A DNA stretch of 33,000 nt from Alphaproteobacteria bacterium (lineage in GTDB: Bacteria; Pseudomonadota; Alphaproteobacteria; Reyranellales; Reyranellaceae), in the NCBI GenBank assembly GCA_010032545.1, contig RGPT01000018.1, positions 1 through 33,000 of the forward strand. The letters run 5' to 3'. The position numbers and the translations under genes are program-made. This document shows, one piece after another, positions 15,138 through 21,652 of the stretch (positions are counted from its first letter, which is position 1; every line of letters starts with the position of its first letter). The notes below the pieces were generated by a model. That model was not told the origin of the DNA. It did not search any database and worked only from the letters and a program-made list of their open reading frames with translations.

Positions 15138-15562
15138 TGCTCTACGAGGTCCTGAAGGCGCTGCACATCGTGGCCGTCATCGCCTGGATGGCGGGGCTGC
15201 TCTATCTGCCGCGCCTGTTCGTCTATCACGCCGATGCCGAGAAGGGATCCAAGCAGAGCGAGACCTTCAAGATCATGGAGCGACGCCTGGTCTACGCCAT
15301 CATGGAGCCGGCCCAGGGCGCGGTCTGGATCCTGGGGCTGCTGCTGGCCTGGCGCGGCGACTGGTGGGGCGCCGGCTGGTTCCAGGCCAAGATTGCGCTG
15401 GTCCTGCTGCTGACCGGCGTGCATCACCTCTACGGCCGCTGGCGCAAGACCTTCGAGGCAGACCGAAACACGCGGCCTGCCAGCTATTATCGCTGGTGGA
15501 ACGAGGTGCCGACGGTGTTGATGATCGCTATCGTATTCCTCGTGGTGCTTAAGCCGTTTTGA
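15137..15562 (+). CDS. hemJ: HemJ protoporphyrinogen IX oxidase, membrane type
   Basis: Integral inner-membrane haem enzyme oxidising protoporphyrinogen IX to protoporphyrin IX, immediately before ferrochelatase in the pathway. 141 residues with four hydrophobic segments: about residues 5-22, 55-75, 83-100 and 120-140. The conserved His is H10 (LKALHIVAVIAWMAGL), followed by LYLPRLFVYH and the family end NEVPTVLMIAIVFLVVLKPF. The ATG at 15137 shares its A with the hemH stop. In this position next to hemE and hemH the identification as HemJ (UPF0093, formerly grouped near CopD) is firm. It supplies the step otherwise done by HemG or HemY, neither of which is in view. Confidence 0.95.
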   Translation: MLYEVLKALHIVAVIAWMAGLLYLPRLFVYHADAEKGSKQSETFKIMERRLVYAIMEPAQGAVWILGLLLAWRGDWWGAGWFQAKIALVLLLTGVHHLYGRWRKTFEADRNTRPASYYRWWNEVPTVLMIAIVFLVVLKPF

Positions 15563-15572
15563 GTGGAGAAAC

Positions 15573-16103
15573 ATGAACGCCGTGACGCCGATCGATTGGC
15601 GCGACCAGATTTTCGAGACCCTGCAGGATCATGACATCAAGCAGGTCTATCATGTGCCCGATGCCGGGCATGGAAGACTGATCGAAGCCTGCCAGAAATC
15701 CAATTCCATCCGCACCGTGGCGCTCACGACCGAGGAGGAAGGCATTCCCCTCGCCGCCGGCGCCTGGCTGGGCGGCCAGCGCTCGGTGCTGCTGATGCAG
15801 AGCTCGGGTGTCGGCAACACCATCAACCTGATGGGTCTCACCAAGACGCTGCGCTTTCCGTTCCTGACCCTGATCACGATGCGCGGCGAGCCGGGCGAAT
15901 TCAATTCGTGGCAGTACCCGATGGGCCAGGGCACGCCCAAGGTGCTGGAAGCGATGGGCGTGCTGGTCATGTCGGTCGACAAGGCCGACGAGGTAAAGCA
16001 GACCGTCGATCACGCCGCACGTTCGGCCTTCAACGGCGGCCAGGCGGTTGCGGTGCTGCTGCGCCAGAAGCTGATCGGCATCAAGACGTTTGGAAAGAAG
16101 TAG
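15573..16103 (+). CDS. ThDP-dependent decarboxylase, PYR-domain subunit (sulfopyruvate/phosphonopyruvate decarboxylase-like)
   Basis: 176-residue subunit corresponding to the N-terminal PYR domain of ThDP enzymes, similar in shape to ComD (sulfopyruvate decarboxylase alpha). YHVPDAGHGRLIEAC starts the fold; LTTEEEGIPLAAGAWLGG (from residue 51) carries the glutamates E54-E56, one of which should activate the ThDP pyrimidine ring; LLMQSSGVGNTINL and LITMRGEPGEFNSWQYPMGQ follow the ComD pattern. It works as a complex with the next gene product, which supplies the other half of the cofactor site. It begins 10 bases after hemJ, so it may be read from the hem transcript. Substrate uncertain: 3-sulfopyruvate, phosphonopyruvate or another 2-oxo acid. 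Confidence 0.82.
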   Translation: MNAVTPIDWRDQIFETLQDHDIKQVYHVPDAGHGRLIEACQKSNSIRTVALTTEEEGIPLAAGAWLGGQRSVLLMQSSGVGNTINLMGLTKTLRFPFLTLITMRGEPGEFNSWQYPMGQGTPKVLEAMGVLVMSVDKADEVKQTVDHAARSAFNGGQAVAVLLRQKLIGIKTFGKK

Positions 16104-16120
16104 GGGCGGGAAGAAGTAAC

Positions 16121-16735
16121 ATGAGCAAAGCCACGCTCCAGCGTCGCCCGCTGGTCAAGAAGATCCTCGACGGCGCCGACGGCGACCTGCTGGTGATTGC
16201 AGGCCTCGGCTCCTCGAACTGGGACATCACCAACGCCGGGGACCGTCCGCTCAACATGCCGCTGTGGGGCGCGATGGGCGGTACGGTGCCGATGGGTCTT
16301 GGCCTCGCGCTGGCCCAGCCGACAAAGCGTGTGCTGGTGATCACCGGCGATGCCGACCTGATGATGACGTTGAGCGCGCTCGCCACCGTTGCCGCGCAGC
16401 AGCCCGACAATCTCGCGATCTGTGTGCTCGACAACGAGAAGTTCGGCGAGACGGGCAATCAGGCCAGTCACACCAGCCCGCGCAACAACGGCCCGATCAA
16501 CTCGGGTGCCGGCGCCGATCTCGCCATGATCGCCAGGGGCTGCGGCATCGCCGACACCGGTACCGTGACCGAACAGGCCGACGTCGCCCAGCTCGTCAAC
16601 GATCTCCGCACCAAGAAGGGCCCGGTGTTCCGGCTGGTGAAGGTGATGGTCGAGAAGCTCGAGTTCGTCATGCCGCCGCAGGACGGTGCGCATCTGAAGG
16701 ACCGCTTCCGCCAGGCCCTGCTGGGCCAGGCCTGA
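16121..16735 (+). CDS. ThDP-dependent decarboxylase, PP-domain subunit (sulfopyruvate decarboxylase beta-like)
   Basis: 204-residue partner of the preceding subunit, equivalent to the C-terminal PP domain (ComE-like). The ThDP/Mg motif reads GDADLMM...LDNEKFGETGNQ, i.e. GD-A in place of GDG with the usual spacing to the DN pair. MPLWGAMGGTVPMGLGLALAQP is the conserved glycine-rich approach to the diphosphate. The ATG at 16121 follows the upstream stop by 17 bases, with a purine-rich ribosome region. Splitting PYR and PP domains over two genes is typical of ComDE-type decarboxylases. cysK downstream hints at sulfur-containing C3 metabolism, but this is only context; no sulfonate transporter or lyase gene is present. 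Confidence 0.82.
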   Translation: MSKATLQRRPLVKKILDGADGDLLVIAGLGSSNWDITNAGDRPLNMPLWGAMGGTVPMGLGLALAQPTKRVLVITGDADLMMTLSALATVAAQQPDNLAICVLDNEKFGETGNQASHTSPRNNGPINSGAGADLAMIARGCGIADTGTVTEQADVAQLVNDLRTKKGPVFRLVKVMVEKLEFVMPPQDGAHLKDRFRQALLGQA

Positions 16736-16759
16736 CGCCACGACTGTTCGGGTGAGACC

Positions 16760-17908
16760 ATGGCCGACTACAGCCCCTTCCCGCTGATCGAGCTTGCGGG
16801 CAGTCCGCGCGAACGCGGCCGGACGCACGGCAAGGCTGCAGCCGACCGGCTGACGCGCGGCGCCAGGATGTATGCCGAGTCGCTGCTCGCAAGCGGCGTC
16901 GACTGGAAGGAACTGGAGCGCCGCGCCGAGGCGATGGTGCCGGCAATCGAGCGGTTCGACCCGGCGTATGTCGAGGAGATGCGCGGTATCGCCGAAGGTG
17001 CGGGCGAGCCTTTCGCCGCGGTGATGCTGATGAACGCCCGCACCGAGATGGTGGCGGCGGCGCGGCGCCAGAAGGCCGCCCAGCACTTCCCCGACGGCTG
17101 TACGGCGGCGCTGGCGTTGCCCGAAGCCAGCGCCGATGGCGTGCTGCTGCACGGCCAGAACTGGGACTGGCGCGCCGAATGCGCCGAAACGGGCGTGATG
17201 CTGCGCATCCGCCGCGACGACGGGCCCGATATTCTCACCTTCACCGAAGCCGGCGGCCTTGCCCGCTCGGGACTCAACTCGGCCGGCATCGGCCTCACCG
17301 CCAACGCGCTCGAATGCGATCGCGACTATCAGCGCGGCACCGGCGTGCCGCTGCCCTTCATCCGCCGCAAGGTGCTGGAAGCCTCCCACTTGGCGCTCGC
17401 CGTTCAGACGATCGTCTCGACGCCCAAGCCCGGATCCAATCACATGGCCATCAGCCACGCGACGAGCGATGGCGGCGGCGAGGCCTTCGGCTTCGAATGC
17501 GCGCCCGACGACACCTTCTGGCTGGCGCCCGACCGCGGTCTCTACGTCCATGCCAACCACTGGATCGCCGAGTCGGCGCGCGCCAGGGTCAAGGACACAG
17601 GCCTCGCCGAGACGCCCGATTCGGTCTATCGCGACAAGCGGGTACGCGACCAGCTCGCGCCGAAGCGCGGCAAGCTCACGCTGGACGATCTGCGCAGCGC
17701 TTTCTTCGACACATGGGGCACGCCCTACTCGGTGTGCCGGCCGCCACGACCCAACACCCGCGGCGTCATCACGGCGACGACGGCGATGATCCTGATGCGG
17801 CCCGGCGAGGGCCACCTGGAAGCCTGCCCGATGCCGGCGCTGAACAAGCAGTTCACGACCTACAGCCTGACGCCCGACCGCACTGCGCAGAAGCAGGCGG
17901 CAGAATAA
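16760..17908 (+). CDS. C45-family Ntn-hydrolase (acyl-CoA:6-aminopenicillanate acyltransferase-like)
   Basis: 382-residue member of peptidase family C45, whose proenzymes cleave themselves in front of a cysteine that becomes the N-terminal nucleophile. The expected site is [12 protein letters not shown], with C114 after Gly113. Nearby [23 protein letters not shown] and [13 protein letters not shown] fit the family; [11 protein letters not shown] begins the small N-terminal chain. No signal peptide, so the enzyme should be cytoplasmic. Family members hydrolyse or transfer acyl groups on amides, including beta-lactam side chains and N-acyl amino acids; the substrate here is unknown. It begins 24 bases after the decarboxylase subunit and ends 19 bases before cysK. 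Confidence 0.83.
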   Translation: MADYSPFPLIELAGSPRERGRTHGKAAADRLTRGARMYAESLLASGVDWKELERRAEAMVPAIERFDPAYVEEMRGIAEGAGEPFAAVMLMNARTEMVAAARRQKAAQHFPDGCTAALALPEASADGVLLHGQNWDWRAECAETGVMLRIRRDDGPDILTFTEAGGLARSGLNSAGIGLTANALECDRDYQRGTGVPLPFIRRKVLEASHLALAVQTIVSTPKPGSNHMAISHATSDGGGEAFGFECAPDDTFWLAPDRGLYVHANHWIAESARARVKDTGLAETPDSVYRDKRVRDQLAPKRGKLTLDDLRSAFFDTWGTPYSVCRPPRPNTRGVITATTAMILMRPGEGHLEACPMPALNKQFTTYSLTPDRTAQKQAAE

Positions 17909-17927
17909 CCGCCTGGGAGAGTTCGAC

Positions 17928-18887
17928 ATGGCTCAATCGCCCGAGTTCCGCGGCCGCATCTACGCCAACATCACGGAGACGATTGGCGCCACGCCGCTGG
18001 TGCGGCTCAACCGGCTTCCCAAGCGCGACGGCGTCAAGGCCGAGATCCTGGCCAAGCTAGAATTCTTCAACCCGCTGGCCTCGGTAAAGGACCGCATCGG
18101 CCTGGCCATGATCGATGCCGCCGAGAAAACCGGCAAGATCGTGCCCGGCGTCAGCACCATCATCGAGCCGACGTCGGGCAACACCGGCATCGGTCTCGCT
18201 TTCGTGGCCGCCGCCCGCGGTTATCGCATCATCCTCACCATGCCCGATTCCATGTCGGTCGAGCGGCGCAAGATGCTGGCGATCCTGGGCGCCCAGCTTG
18301 AACTGACGCCGCGTGAAAAGGGCATCAACGGATCGCTCGCTCGGGCCGAGGAGCTGCTGAAGGAAATTCCCAACAGCTTCATGCCGCAGCAGTTCCAGAA
18401 CCCGGCCAACCCCGCCGTGCACAAGTGCACCACCGCGGAGGAGATCTGGAAGGACTGCGACGGCAAGCTCGATTTCTTCGTGGCCGGCGTCGGCACCGGC
18501 GGCACCATCACCGGGGTGGGCGAGACGCTGAAGCCACGCCTGCCGGGGCTGAAGGTGATCGCAGTCGAACCGGCATTGAGCCCGGTGCTGTCCGGCGGCA
18601 AGCACTCGCCGCATCCCATCCAGGGGATCGGCGCGGGCTTCGTCCCCGACATCCTCGATCGCAAGGTGATCGACGAGGTCGTGCAGATCGACAACGAGAG
18701 CGCCTTCAAGGCCGCCCGCGACATGGCCTCGATGGAAGGCATTCCCGTGGGCATTTCCTCGGGCGCGGCCGTGGCGGCCGCATTGAAGATCGGTGCCCGG
18801 CCGGAAGCGGCCGGCAAGCGCATCGTGGTGATCATTCCGTCGTTTGCCGAACGCTACGTCAGCACGGCGCTGTTCGAGGGGCTGTAA
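17928..18887 (+). CDS. cysK: CysK O-acetylserine sulfhydrylase (cysteine synthase A)
   Basis: PLP enzyme making cysteine from O-acetylserine and sulfide. 319 residues, normal. The lysine that binds PLP is K54 in [21 protein letters not shown] is the substrate (Asn) loop; [13 protein letters not shown] binds the PLP phosphate; [12 protein letters not shown] is the C-terminal catalytic serine motif. Family-typical [13 protein letters not shown] is also seen. The ATG at 17928 is the last of a seven-gene plus-strand run with gaps of at most 24 bases, and it converges on an enoyl-CoA hydratase gene 15 bases away. CysK versus CysM or a sulfonate-using relative cannot be separated fully by eye, but CysK fits best. 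Confidence 0.93.
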   Translation: MAQSPEFRGRIYANITETIGATPLVRLNRLPKRDGVKAEILAKLEFFNPLASVKDRIGLAMIDAAEKTGKIVPGVSTIIEPTSGNTGIGLAFVAAARGYRIILTMPDSMSVERRKMLAILGAQLELTPREKGINGSLARAEELLKEIPNSFMPQQFQNPANPAVHKCTTAEEIWKDCDGKLDFFVAGVGTGGTITGVGETLKPRLPGLKVIAVEPALSPVLSGGKHSPHPIQGIGAGFVPDILDRKVIDEVVQIDNESAFKAARDMASMEGIPVGISSGAAVAAALKIGARPEAAGKRIVVIIPSFAERYVSTALFEGL

Positions 18888-18902
18888 GCCGCCGGCGAAG
18901 AC

Positions 18903-19694
18903 TCAGCCCGGATACCACGCCGGCTTGCGCTTCTCGCGGAAGCTGGCGAGGCCCTCCGTCGCCTCGGCCTGCTGGCGGGTGCGGGCGTGTTCGTCGATCA
19001 GGTCGCGCAGCTCGCCGTCATCGACGAATGAATGCGCGGCGGCGAGGGAACGCATCTTGGTGGCCGACGTGGCGACGGGCGCATTCATCAGCACGGCCTC
19101 GACGATCTTGTTCCCTGCCTCCTCAAGGCCGCCGGTCGGGCAGACTTCGTGCACGAGGCCGAGTCGGCGGGCCTCCTGCGCGCCAAAGCGCTCGCCGGTG
19201 AGGGCATAGCGCCGGACCTGGCGTACGCCCATGGCCTGGCAGAGCTGCGGGAGGATGATGCCCGCCATCAGGCCCCAGCGCGTTTCGGCAATGGAGAAGA
19301 TCGCGTCTTCGCTGGCGACGACGACATCGCAGGCGGCGGCAATGCCGGTGCCGCCGCCGAAGCAGCCGCCCTGGACGAGGGCCAGGGTCGGCACCGGGCA
19401 GGTGTCGAGCCGGCGGATCGCCTCGGCAGTGAGCCGGCTCACCTGCTCGTTCTCGGCCGGTGATTGTTTCGCGACACCGCTGATCCATGCGAGATCCGCG
19501 CCGGCCTGGAAATGTTTTCCATTGCCGCGCAGCACGACGAGGCGGAGACCTGCTTCGCGGCCGAGCGCATCCATCCCGGCATGCAGACCGTCGATCAGAT
19601 CGCCATTGTAGGCGTTGTTCACTTGCGGCCGGTTCAGTGTGACCGTGGCCACGCCACGGCGGTCGACTGCCCAGAGGACCGTGTCGTTGCCCAT
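18903..19694 (-). CDS. Enoyl-CoA hydratase/isomerase family protein
   Basis: Crotonase-fold protein of about 263 residues. GVATVTLNRPQVNNAYN opens the fold; the oxyanion-hole segments are KHFQAGADLAWI and QGGCFGGGTGIAAACD; the catalytic-glutamate region is ETRWGLMAGI. The family adds water to, or isomerises, 2-enoyl-CoA; similarity in length and motifs to methylglutaconyl-CoA hydratase (leucine breakdown) is possible but unproven. Start is uncertain: the ATG at 19694 or a GTG at 19700, the latter overlapping the upstream stop (GTGA). It lies directly downstream of the damaged NTF2-like gene, so the two were probably co-transcribed. It converges on cysK with 15 bases between stops. The substrate is not determinable. 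Confidence 0.9.
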   Translation of the reverse strand: MGNDTVLWAVDRRGVATVTLNRPQVNNAYNGDLIDGLHAGMDALGREAGLRLVVLRGNGKHFQAGADLAWISGVAKQSPAENEQVSRLTAEAIRRLDTCPVPTLALVQGGCFGGGTGIAAACDVVVASEDAIFSIAETRWGLMAGIILPQLCQAMGVRQVRRYALTGERFGAQEARRLGLVHEVCPTGGLEEAGNKIVEAVLMNAPVATSATKMRSLAAAHSFVDDGELRDLIDEHARTRQQAEATEGLASFREKRKPAWYPG

Positions 19695-19696
19695 CT

Positions 19697-19962
19697 TCAC
19701 TCGGCCTTCAGGTAGCTGTCCTTGAGTGCAATCTTGCCGTCCTTCACCTCGTACAAGTCGATGCCGTAACGGTCGAAGGCGCGACCGGCGTGGTCGATGC
19801 CGGTGACGCGAAAGGTGCCGAACAGCTTGTCGCCGGCGCGATGGATGCGCGCCTCGGAAAAGCGCGCCTCGCGATGCGCCTTGGACTTGTCGGCGAAGTG
19901 GGCGCGCAGATCGTCCTTGCCCTTGAGCACGCGACCGGCCGGTCGTCGATAGCGTCAGCCAT
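19697..19962 (-). pseudogene. NTF2/SnoaL-like protein gene, N-terminal deletion with frameshift
   Basis: A good start exists at the ATG at 19962, with GGAGG ahead of it, giving MADAIDDR, the usual beginning of small SnoaL-like proteins. After eight codons that frame runs into unrelated sequence, whereas another frame from about 19930 (GTG, no ribosome site) gives VLKGKDDLRAHFADKS ... RAFDRYGIDLYEVKDGKI, the normal C-terminal two-thirds of the fold. The roughly 40-residue part containing the first helices and YADD-type strand is absent. The break falls on the 12-base palindrome GACCGGCCGGTC. A non-functional copy is the simplest reading; a re-initiated 77-residue peptide is the alternative. 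Confidence 0.62.
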
Positions 19963-20005
19963 GGTTTCCTCCGGATTGGTTGTCGCCACTATATTACGCC
20001 TCCGC

Positions 20006-20911
20006 TCATATTTCCCATGGCGGCGGCGTAAACTTCTCGATCAGGAAATTGACGAAGGCCGGGACCTTGGGCGCGAGGTGCCGGCGGTGCGGGTAGACGG
20101 CGTGGATGGGCACCGGCTCGTCGGCCGAGAAGTCGCTCAGCAGCGGTACCAGGGCGCCGTCGCGAATGGCCTGGGCCATGGTGAGCCGCGTCAGGCGCAC
20201 GATGCCGATGCCCTGCAGGGCGAGCTGCATCTGCATCTCGCCCTCGCTGACGGCGACCCGTCCCGCAACCTCGATCTCGCGAATCTGATTGTCGACGCGG
20301 AACTGCCAGCGGTTGAGGTGGGGCCGCTCCCGCGAGACGATGCAGTTGTGCCGCGTCAACTCTTCCGGGCGGCGCGGCGTGCCGTGGTGCGCGAGGTAGG
20401 CAGGTGCGGCACAGATCAGGCGTTTGTCCTCGCCGATCTTGCGCGCCATGAAGCTGGTGTCGGCCAGCCGACCGATACGGATGGCGATGTCGACGCCCTC
20501 CTCGACCATGTCGACCACGCGGTCGGTCGGCAGCAGCTCGATCTCCACCAGCGGATGGCGCGCCATGAACTCCGGAATCACGGGCGCGAGCTGGTGGGTC
20601 GAGAAGGCGAGCGAGGTGGTGACGCGGAGCAGGCCATGTGGCGTGCCGCGCTGGACCGAGATCTGCTCCTCGATGGTCTCGATCGCGCTCACGATCCGCC
20701 GCGCGGCTTCATAGAAGGCCTCGCCCTCGGCCGTGAGATGGAGCGCCCGGGTCGTACGCTGCAGCAGGCGGACGCCCAGCCGCGTTTCCAGCCGCGTCAC
20801 CAGCTTGCTGACGGCGGACGGCGAGAGGCCGAGGCCTGTCGCGGCGGCGGAAAAGCCCTTGGCCTCGACGACCCGCACGAAGGCCGCCATTTCGCTGGCA
20901 TGACCGATCAT
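20006..20911 (-). CDS. LysR-family transcriptional regulator
   Basis: 301 residues. The N-terminal winged helix-turn-helix spans about residues 1-60: MAAFVRVVEAKGFSAAATGLGLSPSAVSKLVTRLE (residues about 8-42), then RLLQRTTRALHLTAEG. The rest is a periplasmic-binding-like effector domain (HGLLRVTTSLAFSTHQLAPVIPEF, IAIRIGRLADTSFMARKI). This pattern belongs to the DsdC/CrgA-like branch often annotated as LysR regulators of oxidoreductases. It is divergent from the small-protein gene at 21014, with an AT-rich 70-102 base intergenic region, the normal layout for LysR control of the opposite gene plus itself. The co-inducer is unknown. The C-terminus PPPWEI ends cleanly. Confidence 0.92.
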   Translation of the reverse strand: MIGHASEMAAFVRVVEAKGFSAAATGLGLSPSAVSKLVTRLETRLGVRLLQRTTRALHLTAEGEAFYEAARRIVSAIETIEEQISVQRGTPHGLLRVTTSLAFSTHQLAPVIPEFMARHPLVEIELLPTDRVVDMVEEGVDIAIRIGRLADTSFMARKIGEDKRLICAAPAYLAHHGTPRRPEELTRHNCIVSRERPHLNRWQFRVDNQIREIEVAGRVAVSEGEMQMQLALQGIGIVRLTRLTMAQAIRDGALVPLLSDFSADEPVPIHAVYPHRRHLAPKVPAFVNFLIEKFTPPPWEI

Positions 20912-20922
20912 TGCCTAATTAG

Positions 20923-20935
20923 TGAATAATATTCA
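20923..20935. promoter_or_regulatory. Candidate LysR operator (TGAAT-N3-ATTCA)
   Basis: Inverted repeat TGAATAATATTCA, 12 bases upstream of the LysR start codon, in an AT-rich divergent intergenic region that stands out from the GC-rich surroundings. It fits the loose T-N11-A pattern of LysR sites. Function inferred from position. Confidence 0.45.
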
Positions 20936-21013
20936 TCAGTGTTCGTCAATATATACGGATTAACGAACTAAAGGACAGGAATTATGTTCTTTTCAACCTT
21001 GAAGGAGATTTCC

Positions 21014-21145
21014 ATGTTTGCTGTCCCCTATCCCACGATCCCCGAAGTCCAGGCCTACGCGACCCAGGCGCACCGTCTCCGCGGTCGGGTCGTCGCCACC
21101 CTGATCCGCGATCTGGCGCGCTGGATGTCGTCGGCCGCCCGCTGA
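21014..21145 (+). CDS. Small 43-residue protein, DUF1127/RSP_7527-like
   Basis: Open frame beginning MFAVPYPTIPEVQAYATQAH and ending with an amphipathic, arginine-rich helix (RLRGRVVATLIRDLARWM). The ATG at 21014 has an excellent ribosome site, GAAGGAG, six bases upstream; an in-frame ATG at 20984 would add 10 residues but has a weaker site. Short alphaproteobacterial proteins with this shape, including DUF1127 and RSP_7527-type families, are often stress- or growth-phase-related; membership is only suggested by the look of the helix. It is divergent from the LysR gene and 9 bases upstream of the DinB-family gene, so it probably shares that transcript. No opposing gene overlaps it. Confidence 0.6.
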   Translation: MFAVPYPTIPEVQAYATQAHRLRGRVVATLIRDLARWMSSAAR

Positions 21146-21154
21146 TCAAGGCAC

Positions 21155-21652
21155 ATGGTCGCGCCCTGGGGCCACTACGCCCGCTACAACCGGCTGGCCA
21201 ACGAGACGCTCTACGAGGCCTGCGCCGCGCTCCGAGACGAGGAGCGCCGGCGCGACCTCGGGGCGTTCTTCGGGAGCGTCCATGGCACACTTAACCACCT
21301 GTTGCTGGGCGACCGTATCTGGATGACCCGCTTCGAGGGCGGCAACCATCCCTCGACCGATCTCGGCGCGATCCTGCACGAGGACTTTGCCGCCCTGCGC
21401 TCGGCGCGCGCGGCAATGGACACCCGCATCGAGACATTCTTCTCGAACCTGCCGCCCGATTTCACGGCTGGCACGATTCGCTACGTCAACAATGCCGGCT
21501 TCGTGTCAGAGGACCCGCTCGACGTCCTGCTGCCGCACTTCTTCAATCACCAGACCCATCATCGCGCGCAGGTCCACACGCTGCTGTCGCAGTTGGGCCG
21601 CGATCCGCCAGTGCTCGACCTGCACCGCATGCTCAGGCCGAATCCGGCCTGA
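21155..21652 (+). CDS. DinB-family metal-binding four-helix protein
   Basis: 165 residues forming a DinB/YfiT-like four-helix bundle. The putative metal-binding histidines are H48 (HGTLNHLLLGDRIW), H132 and H136 (PHFFNHQTHHRAQVHTLL), which is the standard three-His arrangement. Family members are metal-dependent hydrolases or thiol transferases (mycothiol, bacillithiol), and many in proteobacteria are untested; alphaproteobacteria normally use glutathione, so the cofactor thiol is unclear. The ATG (or GTG-adjacent ATG) at 21155 reads MVAPWGHYARYN. It overlaps the 3' end of the converging RND pump gene by 20 bases, so both transcripts must pass through each other's terminus. Confidence 0.87.
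   Translation: MVAPWGHYARYNRLANETLYEACAALRDEERRRDLGAFFGSVHGTLNHLLLGDRIWMTRFEGGNHPSTDLGAILHEDFAALRSARAAMDTRIETFFSNLPPDFTAGTIRYVNNAGFVSEDPLDVLLPHFFNHQTHHRAQVHTLLSQLGRDPPVLDLHRMLRPNPA

Noticed and set aside
16010-17929. 639-codon minus-strand frame over the decarboxylase and C45 genes
   Set aside because: Overlaps two recognisable plus-strand genes and has no family resemblance.
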